Origin: Deltaproteobacteria bacterium
Lineage (GTDB): Bacteria > JAMCPX01
Direction: 5' to 3'
Assembly: GCA_023489065.1 (NCBI GenBank)
Contig: JAMDCL010000010.1
Span: 1-15,429 of the forward strand
Length of the DNA stretch: 15,429 nucleotides
The number at the start of each line of letters is the position of its first letter. Position 1 is the stretch's first letter. This document shows, in pieces, positions 1 to 7,610 of the stretch. The notes below the pieces were generated by a model that saw only the letters and a list, made by a program, of their open reading frames with translations, searched no databases and was not told the origin of the DNA. Made by a program: the position numbers and the translations under genes.

Positions 1-1013
1 AACGCGATCCTGTTCTCAAGAAATGCCTCAACCGCACGATCATTTGCCGCATTCATGACAATCGCCGAATCATCTCCCTGCTTTATAACGTCCATGGCAA
101 TTTTCAAACACTTGAATTTTTTCAAATCGGGCAGGATAAAATTGAGGACCTTTATTTTTTTGAAATCGAGCTTTTTCATGCCGAGGTTAATTCTTTTTCT
201 CGTATTCATGGCATATGCAATGGGAAGCCTCATGTCCGGAACCCCCATCTGTGCAAGAACTGCGCCATCCGCCAATTCTATCATGGAGTGTATAATACTC
301 TCCGGATGGATGATGACATCGATCTGTCCGGGGTTGAGGTTGAACAGCCATCTCGCCTCTATCATCTCAAGACCCTTGTTCATCATTGTTGCAGAATCGA
401 TCGTTATTTTTTTCCCCATCTTCCATTTTGGATGCTTCAGTGCCTGCCGGGGGGTTATTGACTTCAAGTCCTTTATGTTTGTCCTTAAAAAAGGACCGCC
501 GGAAGCCGTCAGGAGTATCTTTCTCAGCTCATCATAAGCAACACCATGTAATAACTGATAAATTGCGCTGTGCTCGCTGTCTACCGGGATAAGCAAATCG
601 TCGCTGCCCTTCATTTCCTTGATCTTTCTCCCTCCGGCAACCATAACCTCTTTGCTTGCAAGCGCTACCTTCTTCTTTTCTTTGAGAGCGAGATAGGTGG
701 GCATAAGCGCATCAAGCCCGAGTATCGCCATGACGATGAGGTCAACGCCCTCGAGCATGGCAAGGATATTCAGTCCTTCCTGACCCCAGAAAAACTTCGT
801 CTTCGGGAATTCTTTCTTTAATATGACCGCTTCTTTCTCCTCTATAACTGATGCATAGCGCGGTGAGAAAGAACGTATCTGTTTTTTGAAAAGATTTATG
901 TTGCGACCGGCGGCAAGAGCTTCGACACGGAACAGATCCGGATATTTTTTTATGATGGAAAGCGTCGTTTTGCCGATACTTCCCGTTGATCCGAACAGAG
1001 CTATATTATTCAT
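1..1013 (-). CDS. dxr: 1-deoxy-D-xylulose 5-phosphate reductoisomerase, 3' end outside window
   Basis: Converts DXP to 2-C-methyl-D-erythritol 4-phosphate with NADPH, the first committed step of the MEP isoprenoid pathway in the cytosol. I translated the minus strand from the ATG at 1013-1011 and found an open frame to the window edge: 337 residues of a family usually about 385-400 long, so some 50 C-terminal residues are missing. The N-terminus has the NADP-binding loop FGSTGSIG (residues 7-14). The metal and substrate site VDSEHSAIYQ is at 144-153 (Asp145, Glu147). ASGGPF (170-175), the mobile-loop Trp in HPKWKMG (194-200), DSATMMNKGLE (206-216), HPESIIHSM (236-244) and GVPDMRLPIAYAM (257-269) follow. 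The usual ANKE reads ASKE (119-122). The start overlaps the uppS stop by 8 bases, implying coupled translation. No frameshift was seen. Confidence 0.96.
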   Translation of the reverse strand, partial: MNNIALFGSTGSIGKTTLSIIKKYPDLFRVEALAAGRNINLFKKQIRSFSPRYASVIEEKEAVILKKEFPKTKFFWGQEGLNILAMLEGVDLIVMAILGLDALMPTYLALKEKKKVALASKEVMVAGGRKIKEMKGSDDLLIPVDSEHSAIYQLLHGVAYDELRKILLTASGGPFLRTNIKDLKSITPRQALKHPKWKMGKKITIDSATMMNKGLEMIEARWLFNLNPGQIDVIIHPESIIHSMIELADGAVLAQMGVPDMRLPIAYAMNTRKRINLGMKKLDFKKIKVLNFILPDLKKFKCLKIAMDVIKQGDDSAIVMNAANDRAVEAFLENRIA

Positions 1014-1797
1014 TCAAAGAATGTCCGCGGGAACTGTCCTGCTGCGAAATGAGCTGATCGCCGGTCATCCCGAATCGCCGCTCTCTCTTCTGAAAGCTTA
1101 TGATGGACTTCAGAAACTCTTCTTTCGTAAAATCAGGCCAGAGGGTTTTCGTGATGTAAAGTTCCGTGTATGCTATCTGCCACAGCATGAAGTTGCTTAT
1201 TCTTTTCTCGGCGCTTGTCCGTATGAGCAGATCCGGATCGGGGAGTCCTTTCGTAAACAAATAACCGGCGAACACTTCCTCATTGACATCCTCAACGGCA
1301 ATCTTTTTCTTCTGCACATCGTTTATGACGGCCTTTACCGCTTCGACGATCTCATATCTTCCGCTGTAGCTCAGAGCGATAACGACCTGTGTACCCGTAT
1401 TATTTCTGGAACGGTTGCGTACATCCGATATCAATTCCCGCAGTGTCGGGGAAAGGCTTTTCAGGTCCCCGATGATCGAAAGCCTGACTCCATTTTTTAT
1501 CAGATTATTGCTTTCCACAAGGAGGTACCGGTGCAGTAATTGCATGAGTGCATCAACTTCTTCCCTCGGCCTGTTCCAGTTCTCTTTGGAAAAAGCATAC
1601 AGGGAAAGGACGTCTATCCCTAAATTTGATGCCGTCTCTACAATGCGTTTCACTACCTTTGAGCCCTGTTCATGTCCTTTTACGCGTGCCAGATGCCTTT
1701 TTTTTGCCCATCTGCCGTTGCCATCCATAATGATGGCGACGTGGGCAGGCAAATTCTTTTTATCCACTTTTTTCAGCAGTTCGTTATAGATTGACAT
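1006..1797 (-). CDS. uppS: Undecaprenyl diphosphate synthase (cis-prenyltransferase)
   Basis: Adds isopentenyl units in cis to farnesyl diphosphate, making the C55 lipid carrier for peptidoglycan and surface polysaccharides. The 263-residue length fits the family. The catalytic P-loop MDGNGRWA lies at 24-31 (Asp25 binds the diphosphate). KGHEQG is at 40-45, YAFSKENWNRP at 67-77 and SYSGRYEIVEAV at 143-154. The IPP-binding segment LIRTSAEKRISNF is at 191-203, followed by LWQIAYTELY. In the normally near-constant RTSGE/RTGGE motif the Gly is Ala196; Arg193, Glu197 and Arg199 are kept. The ATG at 1797 has no good Shine-Dalgarno sequence, but the next ATG is the catalytic Met, so this start stands. 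It lies 56 bases after the hydrolase gene and overlaps dxr by 8 bases. cdsA, often found between uppS and dxr, is absent. Confidence 0.96.
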   Translation of the reverse strand: MSIYNELLKKVDKKNLPAHVAIIMDGNGRWAKKRHLARVKGHEQGSKVVKRIVETASNLGIDVLSLYAFSKENWNRPREEVDALMQLLHRYLLVESNNLIKNGVRLSIIGDLKSLSPTLRELISDVRNRSRNNTGTQVVIALSYSGRYEIVEAVKAVINDVQKKKIAVEDVNEEVFAGYLFTKGLPDPDLLIRTSAEKRISNFMLWQIAYTELYITKTLWPDFTKEEFLKSIISFQKRERRFGMTGDQLISQQDSSRGHSLNE

Positions 1798-1853
1798 ACG
1801 ATTAAATTAACACACAAGACCGTACAATTCAATAATGTTTTTCCGATTGCGGC

Positions 1854-2852
1854 TCAATGCCTCACCTGTTTTACCATGGTATCTATGGTATCGATAACGA
1901 GCCCCGGCTGGTCAAGCTGAATAAAATGTCCGCTTTTCCGTGCTATGATCTGTTTCGCACCGGGTATGCTCTGAGCAAGATCGACCTGCAATTTTTTCCA
2001 TTGGTCGAAGAGCCCCGTACTGACGAGGAAAGGAGGATAGTCTCTTGGAATGGCACCGCTGAGCACGACCACAGGGATGCCCGGGTGCTTTATGTCCTGA
2101 TATCTGATATCCGGGAACTGCCGGTCAAACTCAACTTCGCTCTTATGGAGTGCATCCAGTTCGTCATAGATGACCTGATAAGATTTTGTCTTATATGCAA
2201 GGGAGTAAGCAACAGGCTGAAGTTTCTTCGGCAGTTTCGGGATAATGATGCTCGACGGCATATGCAGAAGACGGGGGATGCCGAACGGTGCGCCGAGCTT
2301 TCCCAAATAAATATAAAATTTCAGATCATTTTCGAATCTGTCGAGTTTCTTCTTTGGTATTTTTTTATCCATGTCCCTGTTTACCGAATCTATCAGAACA
2401 ACACCGGCGGTCTCCGTTGGATGCTCGAGCGCAAAAAGCTGAACGTATATTCCGCCAAGCGATTGTCCGGCGAGTATATACGGACTTTTTACACCGGCTA
2501 CTGTCAGTAACTCCTGGAGCTCTTTTACTATTTCCTGTGCTGTGCGCGGTTTCGGACCCGGCTCGCTCCATCCATACCCTGCCCTGTCATACGAGCAAAC
2601 CTCCGTGGTTTTTGCAATTTCCGGCTGTACCCTGCTCCAGTCAAGAGAATAACTGGAAAGGCCGGCTTCGAGGATCACGACGGGACTACCGCTGCCGGTA
2701 CAATACAGGTGCATCATATGACCGTACACCTTGATAAGCCTGCCCGGAGGCGGGTATTTGTAATGTTCATCCGCAAAGCATGTACGAAGAAAGACACCGG
2801 AGATTAAAACGATAAAACTTACAAGATAAACGATGAGCCTTACCCTCTTCAT
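1854..2852 (-). CDS. Secreted alpha/beta-fold hydrolase
   Basis: A 332-residue alpha/beta hydrolase; the substrate cannot be read from sequence. Residues 1-27 look like a Sec signal peptide: basic start, hydrophobic stretch, and a probable cut after CFA before DEH. The Cys is not in a convincing lipobox, so export to the periplasm is inferred. The fold begins with VVILEAGLSSYSLDW (58-72) and YDRAGYGWSEP (88-98). The nucleophile elbow is AGQSLGG (128-134, Ser131), and the catalytic His is in KSGHFIQLDQP (His309). The acidic triad member is uncertain; Asp155 in LIDSV is one candidate. The start has a strong Shine-Dalgarno sequence (GGGAGG, six bases or so before ATG). It lies upstream of uppS on the same strand and diverges from ctpA. 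Esterase, lipase-like or peptidase activity are all possible; nothing ties it to isoprenoid synthesis. Confidence 0.85.
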   Translation of the reverse strand: MKRVRLIVYLVSFIVLISGVFLRTCFADEHYKYPPPGRLIKVYGHMMHLYCTGSGSPVVILEAGLSSYSLDWSRVQPEIAKTTEVCSYDRAGYGWSEPGPKPRTAQEIVKELQELLTVAGVKSPYILAGQSLGGIYVQLFALEHPTETAGVVLIDSVNRDMDKKIPKKKLDRFENDLKFYIYLGKLGAPFGIPRLLHMPSSIIIPKLPKKLQPVAYSLAYKTKSYQVIYDELDALHKSEVEFDRQFPDIRYQDIKHPGIPVVVLSGAIPRDYPPFLVSTGLFDQWKKLQVDLAQSIPGAKQIIARKSGHFIQLDQPGLVIDTIDTMVKQVRH

Positions 2853-3089
2853 GGTACCTCCCTATCAACAATATTTCTTCTCCTATCTGCCGTCTTCCGT
2901 AAGAACAGAGATCTGCAGGAACAGGATTTCTTTGACTTATTGCAAAATATCCGTTCTGTCAATACTCCATCCGTTGAACGGGATAATCGCTTTGACAACG
3001 GTATTTACAGCGTGGTTATTCAATCTCTTGTCTTTTCAATAAAGAGGCGTTATGATATCAAAATGAATAAACCGAATACGGAGGAAAAT
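2853..3089. promoter_or_regulatory. Divergent intergenic region with candidate promoters
   Basis: This 237-base region lies between the starts of the divergent hydrolase and ctpA genes and must carry both promoters. Perfect -35-like TTGACA hexamers occur on the plus strand at 2992-2997 and on the minus strand at 2962-2957. The best -10 partners at 17-base spacing are weak: GTTATT at 3015-3020 on plus, and TAAGTC at 2939-2934 on minus. The plus-strand candidate is the more plausible, giving a leader of roughly 60-65 bases. No strong hairpin, operator or small gene was seen. Confidence 0.4.
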
Positions 3090-4415
3090 ATGAAACCGAA
3101 AACGATGCGGGGCTGGTTGATAGTAATTCTTATTCTTGCAGTTACATCAGCATTTGCAGCAAAAATTGTAGCAAACAAGGAACAGCCGAAAAACACTGAA
3201 AGCCGGTACGAAGAGCTCGGGCTGTTTACATCAGTTCTGAACAAGGTCCAGAAAGATTATGTAGAACAGGTAAGCACAAAGAAACTTATATACGGCGCAT
3301 TAAAGGGCATGATCAATTCTCTCGATCCTCATTCAGGCTTCATGACGCCAAGCGAATATAAAGACCTTGAAGTAAGTACCCAGGGACAATTCGGCGGAGT
3401 CGGAATGACCATCACCTTAAAGGACGGCATATTGACGGTAATAGCACCCATAGAAGATACCCCTGCAGCAAAGGCAGGCATAGAGCATGGCGATAAAATC
3501 ATCATGATCGATGGCAAACCAACAAGGGATCTCACCCTCGAACAGGACCTCAAGATGATACGCGGGCCGAGCGGCACAAAAGTCAAGATAACCATTATAC
3601 GGGAAGGGATGAAACAACCCAAGACATTTGTGCTCACCCGTGAGATCATAAAGATCAAGAGTGTCAGATATGACGTCATCGACGGACATTATGCATACAT
3701 AAGGATTATTCAATTCCAGGAAACGACAAACAGCGAACTCATGAAGGCTCTTGATGAGATACATAAGAAAACAGGCAATAACGTCGAAGGTGTTATACTC
3801 GATTTGAGAAATAACCCCGGCGGATTGCTCAATCAGGCGGTCGATGTCGCCTCCCGTTTTATTAAGAGCGGCCTCATTGTCTACACCAAGGGGAGACTTG
3901 CGGATCAACAAATGAAGTTTATGGCAAGCGGCAAAAACGTAGAACCCGATTATCCCATCGTAGCACTCATCAACGGAGGTACGGCAAGTGCTTCTGAAAT
4001 TGTAGCCGGTGCGCTGCAGGACCACCACAGAGCAATAATCGTCGGGACGCCGAGTTTCGGCAAGGGGTCCGTCCAAACGATCATTCCGTTGGAAGACGGC
4101 TCGGCACTGCGGCTTACCACTGCCCTTTACTACACGCCAAACGGAAAATCCATCCAGGCTGAGGGAATACAGCCAAACATAACCATGCATGAAGAAAAGG
4201 TCGTAGAAGAGGAATCCCAGAATATTTTCGGCGTTAAAGAAAAGGACCTCGAAGGGCATTTCCCGGCACAAAACAAACTGCCGCATGAAAAGCTCAAGGA
4301 AACAAAAACAACCGAGGATCTGTTGAGTGACAGTGAGATAAAACGCGCTCTCGATATACTGAAAGGCATCCATCTTTACACAGCTTTACAGGGAGGTAAC
4401 ACCGTTACAAATTGA
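3090..4415 (+). CDS. ctpA: C-terminal processing peptidase (S41 family) with PDZ domain
   Basis: An exported serine protease with a Ser/Lys dyad that trims C-termini of envelope proteins. I chose the ATG at 3090 because GGAGG sits five bases before it and a membrane anchor or signal segment (8-24) follows at once; the ATG at 3063 has no comparable site. Length is 441 residues. The family N-terminal hallmark LDPHSGFMTPSEY is at 78-90, leading into FGGVGMTI (101-108) and a PDZ domain (about 101-185, with AGIEHGDKIIMIDG). The protease core has ILDLRNNPGGLLNQAV (236-251), NGGTASASEIVAG (295-307) and GTPSFGKGSVQT (319-330). Lys325 is the general base. Ser300 is the likely nucleophile, since it lies 25 residues before Lys325 as in known CTPs. 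The C-terminal tail (about 365-415) is charged and low in complexity. First gene of a five-gene run; its TGA overlaps the next ATG by one base. Confidence 0.94.
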   Translation: MKPKTMRGWLIVILILAVTSAFAAKIVANKEQPKNTESRYEELGLFTSVLNKVQKDYVEQVSTKKLIYGALKGMINSLDPHSGFMTPSEYKDLEVSTQGQFGGVGMTITLKDGILTVIAPIEDTPAAKAGIEHGDKIIMIDGKPTRDLTLEQDLKMIRGPSGTKVKITIIREGMKQPKTFVLTREIIKIKSVRYDVIDGHYAYIRIIQFQETTNSELMKALDEIHKKTGNNVEGVILDLRNNPGGLLNQAVDVASRFIKSGLIVYTKGRLADQQMKFMASGKNVEPDYPIVALINGGTASASEIVAGALQDHHRAIIVGTPSFGKGSVQTIIPLEDGSALRLTTALYYTPNGKSIQAEGIQPNITMHEEKVVEEESQNIFGVKEKDLEGHFPAQNKLPHEKLKETKTTEDLLSDSEIKRALDILKGIHLYTALQGGNTVTN

Positions 4416-4732
4416 TGAAGTGGTTTTATAGATTTCTATTGCTTCTCATTATAGGAATGGCAGTTTACGTTACAGCCTCGCACGGCGGGGTATACGATCT
4501 GTGGAAAATCAAAAAAAATATAGCACGGACCGATGCAAAGAATCAGTTATTGCTGCAGGAAAAAAACGACAGTGCAGCGGAAATAAATTTATTGCAATCG
4601 AATAACTTGTATATCGAAAAGATAGCGCGCGAGGAGCTTGGTATGGTGAAAAAAAATGATGTAGTAGTCTACCTCAAAAAAAATAACCGTCGTGCTCCTC
4701 AGTTTTCGCCGGTAGTCCCCCAAGAGAAATAA
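4415..4732 (+). CDS. ftsB: FtsB/DivIC-type septum formation initiator
   Basis: A small bitopic division protein. In known systems FtsB/DivIC forms a coiled coil with FtsL and FtsQ/DivIB that activates septal peptidoglycan synthesis. The 105-residue protein has one TM helix (about 5-21), then GGVYDLWKIKKNI (24-36), a heptad-like region rich in Lys, Gln, Leu and Asn (about 35-65), and the family C-terminal signature NLYIEKIAREELGMVKKNDVV (64-84). The ATG at 4415 shares its A with the ctpA stop (TGATG). An in-frame TTG at 4412 is possible. The nearest GGGAGG is 18 bases upstream inside ctpA, too far to be ideal, so translation is probably coupled. FtsB and DivIC cannot be told apart from sequence alone, so the symbol is provisional. 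Confidence 0.85.
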   Translation: MKWFYRFLLLLIIGMAVYVTASHGGVYDLWKIKKNIARTDAKNQLLLQEKNDSAAEINLLQSNNLYIEKIAREELGMVKKNDVVVYLKKNNRRAPQFSPVVPQEK

Positions 4733-4750
4733 AAGCTTTGTTTCCAAATA

Positions 4751-6847
4751 ATGCTGAATCTTAAGAAGAAACATGTTTTTATCATATTCCTGTTCTTCCT
4801 TATGCTTGCAGCCACTTCTGCCTGTTATCTATTCGGCATAGGTTATGGCAGTGATTACAACAATATTTTATTTCTGATCTTTATAGCTCTTTTTTTTATC
4901 TTTTCGATTACTTCTTACATAGCGACTAAAATTCCACAGAATATAAAAAATACCATGCTTTCGCTGCTCATTGTTGCTGCCTTCATGGTAATGCTTGCTT
5001 ATATTGAGCTTACCTTCCGGTTCAACGCTTATTCTTCCATATATCTGATATTCAGTCTTATAACATTGTTGTTCGGTATTGCCGATGGGGTTATCACCGT
5101 AGTATACGCGGCAGTATTGTTCTTAACAAAGGATTATATCTCTTCAACACCGTACGGCCGTTTTTTGTTTTATTCCATCGTTTCCATGATATCGGTCATA
5201 ACCATAGGGTTGCTGGTATCATATGAAAGAAAGATAATAGACCGGCTGAAAAACAAGATTGCCACGCTCCAGGAGGCACCTATAGAGTTCAGCCTGAAAC
5301 CGGGAGGAAAGGCCGATTCCGTACAATACTCTGAAATTATTTCTGACGACGGCCTGAAGAAGGAAAAAAACAGACTTATGGTCATGCTCAATGAAAGGTT
5401 GTTCAATATCGTAGAGACACTACGATCGACGATACACGCGTTCACCGTGATCCTCTACCTTACCGATAACGACATGAAATTGAGAGGCAGGGAAATATCC
5501 TCGAACAGCGAATGGATAACTATGGATAAACCGCTGTCGACGGATGATCCCTATATAGGCTGGATATTGAAAAATAAGAAAAGCATGCTCCTCAACGAGA
5601 TAAAAGGCGACATCAAGGACATACCCTACTACACCAGAAATGAAGGCATTAAGTCTTTCATGGCTGTGCCTGCTGTGCGGGCAAATGATATCATAGGTAT
5701 AATCTGTGTCGATAGCCTTGAGGTGCAGGCCTTCACAGACGAACACATAAAACTGTTAACGGTAATATCGAATCAGATTATCGATCTGATGGACAATATA
5801 GAACTGCAGTATAAATTACGGTACGATATGTATGAGAAAGGCGCCATGTATACCTTCGTAAGAACCCTTTCCCATCATATCGATGCACCAGATATAGCGA
5901 AAGCATCCCTCAGTGAGATCATTAGAATCACCAGTGCCAGCGCGGGTATTTTTGCAACAAAGAATGAGCACAGAAGTTTTGATATAGTTTTCACGCAGAA
6001 TATCGATAAAGATCTTGTCGGTAAAGATTTATTCATCGACACCGAACCCATGCATGACGGAATACTGGAAAACCAGTTGTCGGTAAACTCGCAGGTCATG
6101 ACATCCCAGATAAAGCTTCTGTATCCCGCATTGTACAATCTTTATACGCCGGACAAAGCCCTCAAATATACTGCCATCATATCCCTGCGGGGAAAGATGG
6201 AAGAAGTGGGAATGATAGTTTTGTTCATGGAAAGCACCATAAATGAGCGGATAAGCATAATCCTCGACACGCTTATCAATCAGGTTTCCATTTCATTGTA
6301 TAACTCGATCCTCTTCGATAAACTCGGGAAATTGGCCATAACAGACGGCCTCACCAACCTGCACAATCACCGGCATTTTCAGGAGTACCTGGAGGCAGAG
6401 ATCAAAGAGGCAATCAGGTACAGCAAACCGCTGGCATTGCTCATGATAGATATCGATCATTTCAAGATATTAAACGATACCTACGGGCATCCTCAGGGCG
6501 ACAGAGTATTAAAAAAACTATCGGATATCATCATGCAGACCATAAGGGATGTCGATTATGCGGCACGATACGGCGGCGAAGAATTCTGCATCCTCCTGCC
6601 GAGTACGGATGCAAAAGGTGCATACAAGACAGCGGAACGGCTTAGAAAAAAAATCGAGACTTCGGCCATAAAATCAGATACGGGAGAATCCATGAATTTT
6701 ACCATCAGCATCGGAATATCTTCCATGCCGGAAGATGCCAAGAACAAAGACGAACTCATACTCCATGCAGACAAGGGGATGTATGGATCCAAAGAAAATG
6801 GTAGGAATAGAACGACCATATATGATATTATAGGGTCAAAGGAGTGA
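4751..6847 (+). CDS. Membrane-bound GAF-GAF-GGDEF diguanylate cyclase
   Basis: Predicted to make cyclic di-GMP from two GTP in response to an unknown signal. The 698-residue protein starts with a membrane sensor of about five or six TM helices (8-28, 39-57, 69-87, 97-126, 138-157). A linker leads to a first GAF domain (about 210-350, with GIKSFMAVPAVRANDIIGIICVDS at 299-322) and a weaker second GAF-like region (about 365-525). The GGDEF domain (about 528-690) has TDGLTNLHNHRHF (531-543), DIDHFKILND (567-576) and the active-site motif GGEEF (608-612). An intact RxxD inhibitory I-site (RDVD, 599-602) stands five residues before GGEEF, so product inhibition is expected. The gene starts 18 bases after the septum gene without a clear Shine-Dalgarno sequence and ends 6 bases before pdxJ. 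The operon position may link c-di-GMP to envelope or division state; that is inference. Confidence 0.92.
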   Translation: MLNLKKKHVFIIFLFFLMLAATSACYLFGIGYGSDYNNILFLIFIALFFIFSITSYIATKIPQNIKNTMLSLLIVAAFMVMLAYIELTFRFNAYSSIYLIFSLITLLFGIADGVITVVYAAVLFLTKDYISSTPYGRFLFYSIVSMISVITIGLLVSYERKIIDRLKNKIATLQEAPIEFSLKPGGKADSVQYSEIISDDGLKKEKNRLMVMLNERLFNIVETLRSTIHAFTVILYLTDNDMKLRGREISSNSEWITMDKPLSTDDPYIGWILKNKKSMLLNEIKGDIKDIPYYTRNEGIKSFMAVPAVRANDIIGIICVDSLEVQAFTDEHIKLLTVISNQIIDLMDNIELQYKLRYDMYEKGAMYTFVRTLSHHIDAPDIAKASLSEIIRITSASAGIFATKNEHRSFDIVFTQNIDKDLVGKDLFIDTEPMHDGILENQLSVNSQVMTSQIKLLYPALYNLYTPDKALKYTAIISLRGKMEEVGMIVLFMESTINERISIILDTLINQVSISLYNSILFDKLGKLAITDGLTNLHNHRHFQEYLEAEIKEAIRYSKPLALLMIDIDHFKILNDTYGHPQGDRVLKKLSDIIMQTIRDVDYAARYGGEEFCILLPSTDAKGAYKTAERLRKKIETSAIKSDTGESMNFTISIGISSMPEDAKNKDELILHADKGMYGSKENGRNRTTIYDIIGSKE

Positions 6848-6853
6848 CGAACC

Positions 6854-7576
6854 ATGAAGAAACTTGGCGTTAATCTCGATCATATAGCAACCGTACGGCA
6901 GGCGAGGAAAACCATCGAACCCGATCCGGTATCTGCAATCAGTCTCATAGAGCTTGCCGGCGCGAACAGTATCGTTATGCATCTCAGAGAGGACAGACGG
7001 CATACCCAGGACAGGGACATTGAGCTTGCACGGAAGATCGTCAAAACGAAGCTAAACCTTGAGATGGCTCCGACACAGGAAATGATAAAGATAGCACTCG
7101 ACGTAAAACCGGATACCGTGACGCTGGTGCCGGAACGCAGGGAAGAGCTTACCACCGAGGGAGGACTCGAAGTTGCCCTGAACATGGAATCGTTTAAAAA
7201 ATACATACGGTTGTTTCACGATGCCGATATCACCGTAAGCCTTTTCATAGATCCCGACCTCGACCAGGTGAAAGCAGCCCACCGGGTAGGTGCCGATGTA
7301 ATCGAAATAAGTACGGCGCGGTACAGTGAATCAAAAACGGGCAAAGAGCTTGAAACAAATATCCAACAAATAGTCAATGCGGTTATTACTGCGGAAAAAC
7401 TAAAGCTTGGCATAGCGGCGGGACACGGGCTTACTTATCTCAACATAGAACCAATAATAAGAATAGACGCAATAACGGAGTACAACATCGGCCATTCAAT
7501 CATAGCAAGGGCGGTATTTACCGGTATTATGTCCGCCGTAAGAGAAATGAAAGATAAGATCAATTCAAGGTTATAG
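6854..7576 (+). CDS. pdxJ: Pyridoxine 5'-phosphate synthase
   Basis: Condenses 1-deoxy-D-xylulose 5-phosphate with 3-amino-2-oxopropyl phosphate to pyridoxine 5'-phosphate in the DXP-dependent vitamin B6 pathway. It is a 240-residue TIM barrel of normal length. Signature segments are GVNLDHIATVRQAR (5-18), VMHLREDRRHTQDRD (41-55, catalytic His43), LNLEMAPT (67-74, Glu70), LVPERREELTTEGGL (91-105), AAGHGLTYLN (188-197, His191) and YNIGHSIIARAVFTG (210-224). AAGGAG precedes the ATG by nine bases. It sits in the plus-strand run between the diguanylate cyclase and the kinase-like gene. Its substrate DXP is also the substrate of Dxr at the left end of the window. In many related genomes pdxJ is followed by acpS and nnr; here nnr is about 5 kb away on the other strand and acpS is not in the window. 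Confidence 0.97.
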   Translation: MKKLGVNLDHIATVRQARKTIEPDPVSAISLIELAGANSIVMHLREDRRHTQDRDIELARKIVKTKLNLEMAPTQEMIKIALDVKPDTVTLVPERREELTTEGGLEVALNMESFKKYIRLFHDADITVSLFIDPDLDQVKAAHRVGADVIEISTARYSESKTGKELETNIQQIVNAVITAEKLKLGIAAGHGLTYLNIEPIIRIDAITEYNIGHSIIARAVFTGIMSAVREMKDKINSRL

Positions 7577-7610
7577 ATTCATAAAATCGGATCGAAGGAG
7601 ATAGCCGGCC

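Noticed and set aside
886..1539. A 217-codon plus-strand open frame across the dxr/uppS junction
   Set aside because: Both minus-strand genes are continuous and conserved here, so this is a shadow frame.
1798..1853. Promoter for uppS (TTGAAT or TTGTAC with TTTAAT)
   Set aside because: The spacings available are 20 or 15 bases and the -10 would nearly touch the ATG, so chance AT-richness is more likely.
2940..3089. N-terminal extension of the S41 protease by 50 codons
   Set aside because: The extension has no ribosome site and no family similarity. The ATG at 3090 has GGAGG at ideal spacing and leads directly into the membrane segment.
3417..4373. A 318-codon open frame on the minus strand
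   Set aside because: It lies wholly antisense to ctpA, whose protein is clearly conserved. The translation has no family features and reads as a frame shadow.
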